Assembly (NCBI GenBank): GCA_963576565.1
Contig: OY755047.1
Span: 28,681,351-28,745,350, forward strand
Source of the DNA: Aspidapion aeneum
Lineage: Eukaryota; Arthropoda; Insecta; Coleoptera; Brentidae
Reading direction: 5' to 3'
DNA: 64,000 nucleotides
The notes below the pieces were generated by a model. That model worked only from the letters and a program-made list of their open reading frames with translations, had not been told where the DNA came from and did no database searches. This document shows, piece by piece, positions 13,361 through 24,823 of the stretch (the first letter of the stretch is position 1; every line of letters begins with the position of its first letter). Made by a program: the position numbers and the translations under genes.

Positions 13361-13638
13361 GGGACTTATTGGAATAAAACCTGACTTTATTTTAGAGTCG
13401 ACTTTATTCTGACACATTCACACAGAAAACTAACAGCTGACCTCTCAAAATTGACATACCAAAACCAAATTTAATAATACAGTCGCTAACTTCCATCTAA
13501 TAAATACCGACATTAATAAATCCGGTTTTTAAATACACAAAGGCCGAATTTTGAAGCAAAGCAGCTGGTTTTGATATGTAAATCTGTCACCATAGGGTCG
13601 ATTTTAAAATAAGGTCAGGTTTTATTCCAATAAGTGTC
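13361..13638. mobile_element. TA-inserting MITE, copy 1
   Basis: A 278-bp inverted-repeat element. The ends are GGGACTTATTGGAATAAAAC and the complement of GTTTTATTCCAATAAGTGTC, flanked by TA on both sides. It shares an internal block with copies at 32784 and 43233 (here on the minus strand: TATGTCAATTTTGAGAGGTC). It has no coding capacity. TA flanks and size suit a Tc1/mariner-type non-autonomous element. Confidence 0.75.
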
Positions 13639-13639
13639 T

Positions 13640-15015
13640 ATTATTAGCCATGGCACTACCTTATTTTTCTACAAAAACACGTTTTTATTTTTAAAACATC
13701 GTAATATGTTTGTTATTTTATGCATTTCTTTTTAATTTATATAAATCTGGTAAACCCTGTGCAATGCAATGCATAATGCGCAACGCCTGGCTGTCCTGCT
13801 GCCTGCCATTGAAACGCAGAGTAACTGAGGGGTGGAAATGTGTGGCGCTTGTCTGCTGGAGTCGTCGAGGAGAGTGATTTTTACGAGTGGCCTATACGAG
13901 CACCAGAGTTAAACAATTTTTACATTGTTTAATGAAAAAAAATCAACTTAAATTTGTGCCGGGCGCGTCAGCCAGTTAGTGTGCAGTTAGTCATCTTGTT
14001 CTTGTGCGTGGAGCATGTATGCTTTAATTTACGCCTTCTATATTACGCAATAAAAAAAGATAAAGAAAAATTTGATGCAGCACCCCAAAAATTTTTTTGA
14101 GTGGCTATCAAAATTCTGGCACTACCATGTTGAATGGGCACGAGCCGCCACTGGATCTTAAGACTTAGACACCACTTTAGACACACAAATTTAATCAAAT
14201 TTTAAAAATAAAGAAAAATAAAATTCAAACTATAAAACGATCTGTCATATTATAGAGATTTAAACCGTGCAAAGTCACAGGATTCGATGTAAAATAATTT
14301 TAAATTTTAGAGTGTAAAAATAGCCACAAAATAGTTTAAACCCCACTATCTCTGTATATACTTTTATCGTAACAAAAACCTTTCATCTAAAAAAAAGCCA
14401 AGTACGCGAAAATGGTATTCCGTAAAAAGAATTGCAATAAAAGTAAAGCCAAGTTCTCCAATACAAATTTCTAAAAGGTTCTTACTAGTTTGGAAATGTT
14501 TTTTTAATAAATAATAGGAAAAGTTTTATTTGTTTGTTTATATAAAATCAAACCACAGCTGTTTTGCTGACAAACAGATAACAGCTAAGCGGTGACAAAG
14601 CGATGTTTAAATTGTTGATCAGTTTATTCTCAAGATATATTAATCTACATTAATTAAATATATTCTGCCATAAATTAATAACAACCTTTCCATTTATACT
14701 GATGTGAATGATCCGATATTAAAAACTTTTTTAAGAACTGACTTAAAATTACTCCCCCTCATTTATTAAAACACTCTCTCTTCAATTTTTTAGCGAAAAT
14801 TAGGTACTATCGTCCAACCCCCGCTGGGTAAGGGGGTTGAAAAGTTTCTATATATTCAACGTCTAGTAGACGTCCACCCCTTTTTTCGAAACTATATCAT
14901 ATTTTTTAGGGATTTTAAGAAGCTTATTTTTAATTATAGGTGGTTAAATGCAATATTTTATAGGTATAACAGTTAAAAGGCTAAAAAAAATATCGATTGG
15001 CTTACATCCTAGTTA
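13640..15015. other. Non-coding, one hAT-like end
   Basis: No gene. A GGGCACGAGCCGCCACTG motif at 14138-14155 is the right end of a hAT-like element related to the one at 15024. A convincing left end is not visible. Confidence 0.45.
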
Positions 15016-15023
15016 TCACAAGC
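15016..15023. repeat. Target site duplication, left (8 bp)
   Basis: TCACAAGC, repeated exactly at 16539-16546 on the other side of the hAT-type element. Confidence 0.85.
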
Positions 15024-16538
15024 TAGTGGCGGCTCGTGACAGTAAAGTTTGTGAGTTCTGCCGATAGGGCATAAAAAATGCTATTTTTTTACAGTCTCCA
15101 AATCACGTGTCTATTATAAAAAGTAAAAACAAAAGGCACGGAAAACAAAAAAGATAATTATTTTTATTGCATCCGCATATCCAGTCTTTTTCTGGCATAA
15201 ATTTCTCTTGTAAAAATCCTTTTATACTATTTTCCCCGGCTTGAACCACACTTTTCTATTAAAATATCTGGCAATGGCCGTCCTTCTTCTTTCAGTTTTT
15301 CTTCATAAGAGAGAGAATTTTTTTACATTAATTAAATTATCCACCACATTCATTGTGACACAATTATACAAAAACAGACAACAAACACGACCATAACCTC
15401 CCGCTCATGCGTTTAGCGTCTTCTATCTAAATAAATAAATGCGCCCGCAAACACGCAACGCTGAGCCCGCCCGCCCGAAATTGTACTGGAACTGCAAGTT
15501 TTGACAAGACGCTAGCGCTACCAAGTCCACTTTCAATCCCTGACTTGCGCATGCGCAGATCTACCAATATTATTTACCTCATGTATTAGAATAGATGAAT
15601 ACAGGGTGATTTTCACTTGAATGATTCTAACTACATGAAAATAGAAAGTTTCAAAAACCTAACCTAACAAAACCTAATCAAATCTAACCGAACCGAACCA
15701 AAGGAAACTGAACCAATAATTAAAAAAAAAAAAAACTTTCCTGACTTCCTGCCCGGGATCCTAGAGAATGTAAATCCGAACCGAACCAAACCGAACCTAA
15801 CTAAACTGAACCAAACCTAACCTAACCAAACTAAACTACAACACGCACTGCTAATTAGGTTTAGTTGGGTAGAGTTAGGTTTGGATAGGTTCGGTTCGGT
15901 ACGGTCCGGTTCGGATTCACATCCTCTAGGATCCCGGGTAGGAAGTCAGGAAAGTTTTTTTTTTTGAAAAAAAATATTGGTTTAGTTTGCTTTGGCTCGG
16001 TTCGGTTAGATCTGATTAGGTTTCGTTAGGTTACGTTTTTGAAACTTTCTATCTTCATGTGGTTAGAATCATTCAAGTGAAAATCACCCTGTACATCTAT
16101 TCTAATACATGAGGTAAATAATATTGCGGGCTAGCGTCTTGTCAAGTTTTGCAGCTCTATTTTTCCCTAGATTTCGCTATCTAAACCCATGAGCAAGTGC
16201 GGTGCGGGGCGAAGGAAGGGGTTCCTAGCCGAGCACAGATCTCGTTAGCCGCCCAGCTACGTTGCGTTGCAATTTAGCAGCGCAACAATGCCAATAACTT
16301 CATTTGACCGACTGTGAAATGCGGCCTTCGGCGACGGCGCGCGGCGTCATACTCAACACACGTACGCGATTTGAAGGCCTACTATACCAACACCGGACCG
16401 AAAATATACTGCCATTCCAATAATTTTAGAAATAAAATAATTATATTAGAAAAATAGCAGCGGCTGAAAAATAGTCAAATAATGTGAAAATTTTGGGGGT
16501 TATGCAGCTCTGCAGCCCTTATGCACTAGCCGCCCCTG
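15024..16538. mobile_element. Non-autonomous hAT-type element (1515 bp)
   Basis: The left terminus is TAGTGGCGGCTCGTG and the reverse complement of the right is CAGGGGCGGCTAGTG. The element is flanked by the exact 8-bp duplication TCACAAGC. An 8-bp duplication with CAG/TAG-type ends is the hAT signature. It encodes no transposase. It encloses the fold-back array at 15565-16126, which may be a nested insertion or part of the element. Confidence 0.85.
15565..16126. repeat. Fold-back structure with telomere-like pentamers
   Basis: The two arms of about 270 bp are imperfect inverted repeats. They start at CAATATTATTTACCTCATG and include CAGGGTGATTTTCACTTG. The inner part is a degenerate run of pentamers such as CCTAA, CCGAA and CCAAA, which on the other strand read TTAGG- and TTCGG-like. 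Weaker inverted similarity (CAAGACGCTAGC) continues outside to about 15490 and 16160. It is AT-poor relative to its flanks and non-coding. Confidence 0.8.
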
Positions 16539-16545
16539 TCACAAG

Positions 16546-17936
16546 CCCACTAAGCACAAAATCGTAAAAAACGTTAAATAAATGTTGAAAAAAAATGTTT
16601 TTTTTTTTAACACAAATTTGTGTTAAAATTTGACAATAAAAAAACATGTAGAAAATCCTAACGAAAATTTCATGTAAAAGCATTACCAAAAATATATTTC
16701 TTAATAACATTAAGAAACCAGCATTAAAAAAACCATAATTTCACTAACATTCAAAATAATACCATCAGTATATGGCTATTTTTATAATGTTTTTCCTAGA
16801 TCTCACTTCTAACGTTGAATTTAAGATATATGAAGCTAATAAATGTTTTGTTTTTTAAACATTAAAAAAATATATACTATAGAGGGCGCGATGGCAGCGT
16901 CCTCTATAGTTTAGCAGTCCCACTACCTAAACATCGCCATTAGTTGCGTTTCGCTGCGAGTTGATACAAGTCGGTAGCAAAGACTCTTTTTGTAATTTTG
17001 GTTAAAATATTTTCATTTTGCAGAAACAAACATGGCAAATTTAAAGGACAATTATTAATATTGATAGTGAATACATATTACGATCGGAATATTACTCCAG
17101 TTGTGTGGGAAAGATGGTATAGTTAAAGAACAACAAATGTCTGTGCAGTGATCTAAATGAAGCACCACAAAATCAGGTAAGAAAAAGTAAACAAAAGAAA
17201 AAAAATGGTTTTGTATGAAATATCGCATACCTATAGGTAATCAGACAGGGAATGCGAAGATTCACCGCGTACGATTAGCCGCCGGACCTTAAGCCGCGTA
17301 TTCATTTGAGGCAGAATTATATAATAATAATAAATCTTTATTGATAAATAAATGTTACATAGGCGAGGTTTAGCAAACTGCTACTTCGCAAGCCTCGCAG
17401 CGGGACCAAACGAATGCTTCGTTTGCATTCATGCTAAAGTGAATACGCGCCTTGAAATTGTTTGCCTTGTATTCACTTGAGCATGAATTGTTTGGCCTCG
17501 AAGAGAGGCACTTACTCCAAAATTATTGTTTACATAGAATTTTAAATTTTATTTTCAGAAGCTACGAGCCGAATTGCCTTTACTGAGTGTCGAGTTCACG
17601 AAAACCTCAACGAACTGTTGCTGCCCTGTGTTTCCAAAATAGAAGAATTTTATTTACATTATTTATGTTACCTTATCTTTAAAGATATTTGAAAAAAAAT
17701 ATATTTTTTCATGGTTAAAAAAGCATTTATTTTTCAATGTTAGAAAAACATTTCTTTTTTACTGTTAAAAATCAATATTTTTTTAACGTTCGAAAAAAGC
17801 GTTATAAAAACATAAGATTATTTTTCTAACGTCAGAAAACTATGAATATGACGTTAGAACTAACATCCAACCTAACGTTATGTTTTTAACTTATACATTA
17901 TTTTGATGTTATTAAAATGTTTTTGTGTTTAGTGGG
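16546..17936. mobile_element. Inverted-repeat element, CCCACTAARCACAAAA ends
   Basis: The left end reads CCCACTAAGCACAAAA. The reverse complement of the right end reads CCCACTAAACACAAAA. Both sides are rich in short AACGTTAGAAAAAC-like stems. It contains a small hairpin (ACTATAGAGG..CCTCTATAGT) near 16877-16910. No transposase-like frame is seen. The left end abuts the hAT target duplication, so one insertion may have landed at the edge of the other. Confidence 0.55.
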
Positions 17937-18080
17937 AGGATATCTTAAAGATATGTAAAAGTTGTACATTCCATGCGGCTAAATTTAGGGAAAGCTATCT
18001 TAAATATATCCTAAAAAGGTCGTATTTTATGTCCTTCAAAATACGTTTCTAGAATGTTTTCATAATACTTTTTCAGGATC

Positions 18081-18370
18081 TTGCTAATAAAATGTGTATA
18101 AAAAGAGCAAGCGAAGATTTCCTTGTCGCCAACCCCTGGGCATCCCCTCTACTGCGTCCTTCCGTCGCTGAGGAATTTGCCTTGTCTTCTTTACAAAGGC
18201 CAGAATATTGGGCCACCTCAAATTCAAAAGGTCCTCCGTCTCAAAGGCTTCCTCTTTGAATACCTCTGTTCTTGATTCCTTGTAACGCGCCGAGGTCACT
18301 CTCATCTTCACCAAGTGTCCTTGTAGAACGCAGTGTCTAGTTAGGACTCCCACTATGGCTCCTACCTCTC
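18081..18370 (-). pseudogene. Non-LTR RNase H fragment, part 1 (split by BEL insertion)
   Basis: On the minus strand this encodes REVGAIVGVLTRHCVLQGHL, like the C-terminal RNase H region of non-LTR retrotransposons (pattern of TGHC..L..HL). An ETEDLLNLRWPNI-like stretch and an end at TAG near 18084 follow. Its start is continuous with DNA on the far side of the BEL element at 26641, in the same frame. The upstream half is degraded. Confidence 0.55.
18366..18370. repeat. BEL target site duplication, left
   Basis: CTCTC immediately before the 5' LTR. The same five bases follow the 3' LTR at 26641-26645. Confidence 0.9.
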
Positions 18371-18783
18371 TGTTGGTGCAAGCAAGAAATTTCCTAATTT
18401 TCATTTTCTTTTCCTTTTCTGCGCGTTTAAAATAATTTAAATTTTCGCGCTCTAAAATATGCATATGGGGTTTCACGGCACCGGACACGTGGAAGAGAAG
18501 CAACGCCGCGATGAGTGCGAAAAGAACCACCGTCACAACAAGACACTAGCAAAATCACGTTCCCGAAAAAAGTGAATTTGAGGTGAAAAAACTGGACGTT
18601 TAAACGTCGACTGGAGCTGCAAGAGAGTCCGAGGTAGGTGCCTTTTCATATAAAATTCCATATGTATCGTAACTTTCCATTTTCAATCGTCAATTCCGAC
18701 AATTATTTTTAAATGTGCTTGTGAAGCCAATACCGGCGACCTATCGAAGGAAATTCCGTTATTTTTCAGCCCTTGCACGCACA
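18371..18783 (+). repeat. BEL 5' LTR
   Basis: 413 bp, starting TGTTGGTGCAAG and ending TTGCACGCACA. It matches 26228-26640 throughout by eye. An ATGGCCCTTCGACC stretch from 18788 may be the primer binding site, but I cannot assign the tRNA. Confidence 0.95.
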
Positions 18784-19501
18784 TTTAATGGCCCTTCGAC
18801 CCAAATTATTAGTGTTCCAAACTACCTAGACTCCTGTGGTTCAGCAATTTCCTACAAAAATTCCAAATTTCTATTTTCTATTTCAAATTTCAAAATTTAT
18901 TTCAATTTCAATTCGAAACAGACCATATTGTTTGACCACCCGTTGGTGGTATGTTCCTTCAAAGTTGATCGAAGTGTTTATTACCGTTCAAAAATAGCTA
19001 GAGCCAATGCACATATTTCGTATAGTTTACTAGTTCATCAAAGAAAGTTGATCGCTTTGTTCATTACATTTTCAGTAAAAGTGGCGTCAATACGCCGAAA
19101 GTGAAAATTTTAAGGCGGTTCTTCCATCTACTTTTCTAATTATCGATTTTACAGGTGTCGCGTTAACGCGCAGGTGCAAGTGTCGCCGTCTTCGAATACC
19201 GTCGTTTCTTAAAAACTTTCAGACGGGACCGCTAGTCGTATGCACAGAGTGTGCGACTTGGAATCGAAAGGTGCGGGGTTCAATCCTTGGTGAGACATAA
19301 AAGTTTTTTTTAAGGGATATGTTCAAATAATAACATACAGACAAACTTACAAACATTTCATTTCAAAATTTTCGAAAAAAGTTAATAAAATTAAAATAAT
19401 AAAATTGTTTAAATTTTGCTAAAATTCGGGTTATATTTTAAGCTATATTTTAAGCATTTTTTTGGGTAATTTTAAAAACAAATTAACTTTCAAAAACAAA
19501 A
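18784..19501 (+). other. BEL leader region with tRNA-like segment
   Basis: A 718-bp untranslated leader. At about 19224-19300 it holds a tRNA-like stretch: GTGCGACTTGGAATCGAAAG, then a B-box-like GGGTTCAATCC (19276-19286) and a T run. The fold is imperfect. A 129-codon open frame (18715-19104) crossing the LTR boundary is not considered a gene. Confidence 0.5.
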
Positions 19502-22500
19502 ATGTCTACGCAAAAACAGAAAAAACTTTGCGACAAAAGGCTTTTGAGCTTCAACCAAATGGCGGAAGCTCACGAGGTAGCTTTGAAAGCGAAGTCGGAT
19601 ACAGCGTTTCACTTTTTGTTTAAATCCAGATATGAAGACGTCGAAGAATGTCATGCTCAATTCTATAATTTTCATAACCAAATTATTGGCTCTCTCGAAG
19701 AGTTTAAACTTTCATTTGACGAGCAGGACAAAACTAGAAAAGACTTTGACAACCTTTATTATGAATGTAAGGGTATTTACTACGACCTTTTTAGGGCCAA
19801 CCCTGTCAATTACGTAGGCAACCCTAACCAACAAAATATTGTTCAGAGGTCAAATACAAGATTATTTCCACAACCACGGTTGCCAATTTTCAATGGTAAT
19901 TATAAAGACTGGCAACACTGGTTTGACTTATTTAAAGTCATGGTACATCAAAATTCTGATTTAAGTGATATAGAGAAATTTCAACAATTGCGGAGTTCTG
20001 TTCTGAATGAAGCCCTTTCTCTAGTAAAAACCATTCCCCTCGCAGATAGCAATTATCACATTGCGTATGAAACCTTAGTAAAGAGGTATCAAAATAAACG
20101 AATTATTGCTACTACCGCTTTGAATGCTATTAACTTTCTTTCAACTAAATCCAGTTCTGGGAAAGAATTACGTTCCATGTTGGATACATTTTCTGAGAAT
20201 CTAGCCATCTTAAATGAGCTTGGTTTTCCTACAAAAGAATGGGACTTTCTTACTTTTAACATGATGCTCTCAAAACTTGAAGTCAAGATGAGGACTGATT
20301 TCGAACTTTACTATAGTAGAGAGAAAAACAATTCAGAAATTCCGTCCTACACTGATCTTTACACGTTTATAGAAAATCATTGCGTTGCGCTCGAATCTGT
20401 AGTGCAAATGCCCAGTTTTAGTAGGCAAAATCAAACCCCTAGACAACCTCAAACTACGCGTAATTCTCAACAGAACAGTTTTCAGAGAAACAGTTTTAAT
20501 AATTTTAATTCACCTTCTGCTTTCAATACAACTATTTCAAATCAAAGTTCAAAGCCAAGAAATCAACAAAATACTTTACAAAATAGCAATCAACGCAGCA
20601 ACCCTCAAATACAAAATAATCAGAACAGAAATTTTAATCCAAAAATAAAATGCTACCTATGTTCTTCGAATCACGCATTATCGAAATGTATCGAATTTCA
20701 AAACAAAAGTCCACAGGAAAGGATGGGTTATGTTCGGCAGGTGAATCTATGTCAAAATTGCTTACATTTTGCTCACCAGACCGTGAATTGCCCCTCCTCC
20801 TACAACTGCTTTACGTGTGGAGCTAGGCACCACAGTCTTCTTCACGTTCCACAACCAGTAGCGCCCTCTGTGAGTGTTGATTCTTATCCTCCAGAGAACG
20901 TTAATATTCCACTTTCCAATTCCAATAGCACCCCTATGTCAGGAAGCCATTCCACGAACTGTCATGCGACAATTTTTTCCAAAAATTCCACTTTTCTACT
21001 TTCTACCGTTGTAGCTGACATGTTAGACTCAAGGGGACATTACCAACCAGTTCGTATCTTACTCGATTCTGCCTCAGAGGCAAACTTTATTTCAGAAAAA
21101 TGTCTAAATCGTTTAGGTCTTTCGAAAAGCTTCTTTTCTACTTCTATTCAAGGCTTAAATCAAATGACATCTTCCAATACCAAAGGTAAGACGAAATGTC
21201 TTATCAAACCTCAAGGTCAAGCGGGACCTACCTTTGATTTTGAGGCTTTAGTACTTCCAAAACTTTGTACAGAGATTCCTTCTTGCGCTGTCGACTCGAG
21301 CAAGTGGAATCACATTCGCAATATCAAACTTTCTGATCAAAACTTCCATATACCAAGTTCCATTGATGTCCTAGTAGGTTGTGAACTTTTTCCGCATCTC
21401 TTACAAGAGGGAGTTATCCACGGAGAGCGTGGACAACCTAGTGCTTTTAATAGCATCTTTGGCTATGTGCTGATTGGTAAAGTTGAAACTTCAAAGCAAC
21501 AAAATCCACAATCACTCATAAGCTGTTACACTTCCATCGAACCATCTCTGGATATCTGCCTAGAGCGCTTCTGGGAGATAGAGCAGGTTCCACATAAGGT
21601 TCATCACAGTCCTGAGGATATTATGTGCGAAAAATTATTTTCACAATCAGTTTCACGCAACGAATCAGGTAGATTCGTCGTTCCATTACCTTTCATAAAC
21701 TTAGAACCCCAGTTGGGTGACACCTATCCAATCGCTTTAAAACGTTTTAAGCTTCAGGAAGCTAGACTTCTCAAAGACTCAGCTAATTATCAAGCTTACA
21801 AAGATTTTATGCAAGATTATTTAGACACTGGTCACATGATACCTATTCCTACGCCTATATCTAAAGATGTCTTGGATAATTCCTACTTTATCCCTCATCA
21901 CAGTGTCTGGAACACTGGGAAGATAAGAGTGGTCTTTGATGGGTCTCAACGTAGTCCCAGAGGTGTCTCACTCAACGAGACGTTGTGCGCAGGTCCTAAA
22001 CTGCAAAATGATGTCCGTGAAATTTTACTTAATTTTCGAATTCATGCTGTAGCCTTTGTTACTGACATAGTAAAAATGTTCCGACAGATATTAATTATTT
22101 CTGAGCACACGCGTTATCAAAATATTCTATGGAGATTTTCTGAGGATGATCCTGTCCAAACCTACTCCTTAAGAACAGTTGTTTATGGACTTAAGTCATC
22201 ACCTTACTTAGCTATTCGTACTATACACGAACTAGCTAAACTTGAGTCTGAAAGGTATCCTAATGCTTCCAAGGTGCTTCTTAAAGACATTTACGTTGAC
22301 GACGTGCTCACTGGGCAGGATTCTGTGGCCTCTGCCAAAGAACTTCAGTCGGAGTTAATTTCCCTGTTGCGCCTAGGAGGGTTTGAACTTAAAAAATGGG
22401 CGAGCAACAGTCCGGAACTTCTCTCCTCATTCTCAGAATCAGAAACACAAATGTCCATTCGTTTCGACAAATCCGAACCTAATTTTGTAAAAATATTAGG

Positions 22501-24823
22501 TCTCCAATGGAATCCTATCTCAGATTCGTTTACCTACTTGGTCGTACCAGAAGATAAACCATGCACCAAGCGAGGTATCTTATCTCAAATCATGAAAATT
22601 TTTGATCCCTTAGGTTTCTGTTCTCCCGTTTCTTTACTTGCTAACCATCTCATGCAAGATCTGTGGAAGGAGAAGCTGGACTGGGATTCTCAGCCTCCTC
22701 CGCATATCGTAAATGTTTGGAATCAATTTCAAACCGAACTTCCAAATCTTTCAAATATTCATTTACCTAGACGCCTTTCCATTGATCAACCACGTAGCAT
22801 TGAACTTCACGGCTTTTCAGACGCCTCTATGATAGGTTACGCGGCTACGGTCTATTTCAGAATGGAGTCAGTATCCGGAGAAATCCATACCTTTCTTGTA
22901 ATGGCCAAATCTAAGGTCGCACCAGTGAAAACAGTTAGTCTTCCGCGACTGGAGCTTCTTGGTGCCACTTTACTTTGCGACCTAATTTCCTTTATTCAAA
23001 ACACTTATTCAGATATTCTTAACTTCAACCAAATGTGTGCATGGTGTGATTCCCAAGTGGTTCTATGCTGGTTGGCGGCTTCACCTCACAGGTTTAAAAC
23101 GTTTGTGGCAAACCGTATCTGTCACATTCAAGAAACCATTTCTCCTACGGCCTGGAAAAATATTCCATCAGCGCTAAATCCAGCCGACTGTGCTTCGCGC
23201 GGTCTTATGCCTAATCAACTTGTCAAACATGACTTGTATTGGGAAGGTCCTTGTTTTCTTAGGCTACCAAAAGAGAGCTGGCCTGATGATTTTCGCTGTC
23301 CAGACCCTCCGGAAAGCGAGGTTATTCTGGAAGAACGAAAATCAGTATTTCAAACATGCACAGTTGAACCACACATGCTTGATACTTTTCTTTCTCGTTA
23401 CTCTTCCCTAGAGAAAATTCAACGCATAATTTCCTATATTTTTCGCCTTACCGAAAAGAAATCTAAATATCCTAACGAAAATATTACCGAAGTAGAACTT
23501 CAACATTCTCTTATTGTTCTCGTTCGGCATGTTCAACGTTCCATCTTTGCTGATCTCATTTCACGTTTGAATGACGCAAAGCTACTTCCTAAACAATTTC
23601 GTAAACTTTCACTTTTTCTAGATACACAAGGCTGCTTAAGAGTGGGGGGTCGATTACCACATTCTTCCGAACTCTCTTATTCAGCAAAACACCCTTTACT
23701 TTTACCACGTTCTCACCGTCTTACTCAACTTGTCATTGAGTACACTCACAAAAGGTACTGTCATCCCGGTCAAAAAACGTTGCATTACCTCTTGAGACAA
23801 CAATTTTGGATCCTTTCCCCTCGCTATGCAATCGAGAGCGTAACTTCTCATTGCATTTTATGCTATCGACTAAATCCTAAACCTTCCGTACAAATCATGG
23901 GCAACTTGCCTGCTCAACGCATCTCTCAAGTAAAGGCATTTTCACATGTTGCCATAGATTATTGTGGTCCCTTTCCAATTACAATGGGAAAGTACCGAGG
24001 TGCAAAGGTATCCAAAGGCTATATTCTTGTCTTAGTCTGCTCCGCAACAAAGGCAGTTCACCTAGAACTTACCTCCGATATTTCCACCCCTACCTTTCTT
24101 GCGGCTTTTAAGAGATTTGTGGCAAGAAGAGGAAGAATCTCTGACATTTACTCAGATTGTGGTAGCGCGTTCTTGGGAGCTGATCGTTTACTCAAACAGT
24201 ACTCCCAGGAAGCATGTCACAGTCTAAAAATTACCTGGCATTTTTCAAGTCCTGGTAGTCCGCACCTAAACGGACTAGCCGAGGCAGGAGTTAAATCCAC
24301 CAAGGCAAATTTGAAACGTGTAATAGGTGAGCAACGGTTAACCTATGAAGAGTTTTTTACTTTTTTGTGTCAGGTCGAATCCATCCTAAACAGCCGGCCT
24401 CTGTATGCCCAAAGTATGGATCCGAATGACTTTCTTCCACTGACCCCTGGTCATTTTCTTACCCTGGAACCGTTGAATTCCGTACCAGAACCCGATTTTT
24501 CTGATTCCAAGTTGAACACCCTGTCCCGCTGGCAGCTGGTGCAAAGGCTCCAGTCCGATTTTTGGAAACGCTGGAACTTGGAGTACCTAAACACCTTGCA
24601 ACAGCGTTCTAAATGGACAGAGGCTTCTAACAATATTAAACTAAATACTTTAGTCGTGGTAAAGAATGAACAAAAACCGCCATTGCAATGGGCTGTTGGG
24701 CGAATTGTCGACGTACACCCTGGCTCAGACGGTCATATTCGTGTTGTGACCGTTAAAACAGCTACAGGAACATATCGTCGACCAGTAGTGAAACTATGTC
24801 CTTTGCCTATGCCCGACGCATAA
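19502..24823 (+). CDS. BEL/Pao gag-pol polyprotein
   Basis: A single 1773-residue frame with no stop, starting at an ATG in the good context ACAAAAATG. Domains in order are as follows. The N-terminal gag resembles DUF1759 (about 1-330). A Gln/Asn-rich linker follows. Zinc knuckles start at Cys384 (CYLCSSNHALSKC) with more Cys/His at about 416-445. The aspartic protease has LLDSASEANF at Asp522 (DSA in place of the usual DSG/DTG). Reverse transcriptase has YVDD at 931-934. An RNase H-like part has FSDAS near 1105. Integrase has an HHCC zinc module (His1416 to Cys1451/Cys1454) and catalytic Asp1486, Asp1552, Glu1594. The C-terminal DUF5641-like end is RRPVVKLCPLP. The protein makes virus-like particles, copies its RNA and inserts the cDNA. 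All catalytic residues named are present, so it may be functional. No env-like frame is seen. Confidence 0.95.
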   Translation: MSTQKQKKLCDKRLLSFNQMAEAHEVALKAKSDTAFHFLFKSRYEDVEECHAQFYNFHNQIIGSLEEFKLSFDEQDKTRKDFDNLYYECKGIYYDLFRANPVNYVGNPNQQNIVQRSNTRLFPQPRLPIFNGNYKDWQHWFDLFKVMVHQNSDLSDIEKFQQLRSSVLNEALSLVKTIPLADSNYHIAYETLVKRYQNKRIIATTALNAINFLSTKSSSGKELRSMLDTFSENLAILNELGFPTKEWDFLTFNMMLSKLEVKMRTDFELYYSREKNNSEIPSYTDLYTFIENHCVALESVVQMPSFSRQNQTPRQPQTTRNSQQNSFQRNSFNNFNSPSAFNTTISNQSSKPRNQQNTLQNSNQRSNPQIQNNQNRNFNPKIKCYLCSSNHALSKCIEFQNKSPQERMGYVRQVNLCQNCLHFAHQTVNCPSSYNCFTCGARHHSLLHVPQPVAPSVSVDSYPPENVNIPLSNSNSTPMSGSHSTNCHATIFSKNSTFLLSTVVADMLDSRGHYQPVRILLDSASEANFISEKCLNRLGLSKSFFSTSIQGLNQMTSSNTKGKTKCLIKPQGQAGPTFDFEALVLPKLCTEIPSCAVDSSKWNHIRNIKLSDQNFHIPSSIDVLVGCELFPHLLQEGVIHGERGQPSAFNSIFGYVLIGKVETSKQQNPQSLISCYTSIEPSLDICLERFWEIEQVPHKVHHSPEDIMCEKLFSQSVSRNESGRFVVPLPFINLEPQLGDTYPIALKRFKLQEARLLKDSANYQAYKDFMQDYLDTGHMIPIPTPISKDVLDNSYFIPHHSVWNTGKIRVVFDGSQRSPRGVSLNETLCAGPKLQNDVREILLNFRIHAVAFVTDIVKMFRQILIISEHTRYQNILWRFSEDDPVQTYSLRTVVYGLKSSPYLAIRTIHELAKLESERYPNASKVLLKDIYVDDVLTGQDSVASAKELQSELISLLRLGGFELKKWASNSPELLSSFSESETQMSIRFDKSEPNFVKILGLQWNPISDSFTYLVVPEDKPCTKRGILSQIMKIFDPLGFCSPVSLLANHLMQDLWKEKLDWDSQPPPHIVNVWNQFQTELPNLSNIHLPRRLSIDQPRSIELHGFSDASMIGYAATVYFRMESVSGEIHTFLVMAKSKVAPVKTVSLPRLELLGATLLCDLISFIQNTYSDILNFNQMCAWCDSQVVLCWLAASPHRFKTFVANRICHIQETISPTAWKNIPSALNPADCASRGLMPNQLVKHDLYWEGPCFLRLPKESWPDDFRCPDPPESEVILEERKSVFQTCTVEPHMLDTFLSRYSSLEKIQRIISYIFRLTEKKSKYPNENITEVELQHSLIVLVRHVQRSIFADLISRLNDAKLLPKQFRKLSLFLDTQGCLRVGGRLPHSSELSYSAKHPLLLPRSHRLTQLVIEYTHKRYCHPGQKTLHYLLRQQFWILSPRYAIESVTSHCILCYRLNPKPSVQIMGNLPAQRISQVKAFSHVAIDYCGPFPITMGKYRGAKVSKGYILVLVCSATKAVHLELTSDISTPTFLAAFKRFVARRGRISDIYSDCGSAFLGADRLLKQYSQEACHSLKITWHFSSPGSPHLNGLAEAGVKSTKANLKRVIGEQRLTYEEFFTFLCQVESILNSRPLYAQSMDPNDFLPLTPGHFLTLEPLNSVPEPDFSDSKLNTLSRWQLVQRLQSDFWKRWNLEYLNTLQQRSKWTEASNNIKLNTLVVVKNEQKPPLQWAVGRIVDVHPGSDGHIRVVTVKTATGTYRRPVVKLCPLPMPDA

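Noticed and set aside
18084..18536. 150-codon minus-strand frame at the BEL left edge
   Set aside because: It is a chimera of reversed LTR sequence and the decayed RNase H fragment. The LTR part recurs at 26181-26393.
18715..19104. 129-codon frame spanning the 5' LTR end and leader
   Set aside because: It crosses the LTR/internal boundary, has no domain and lies before the clear gag start.
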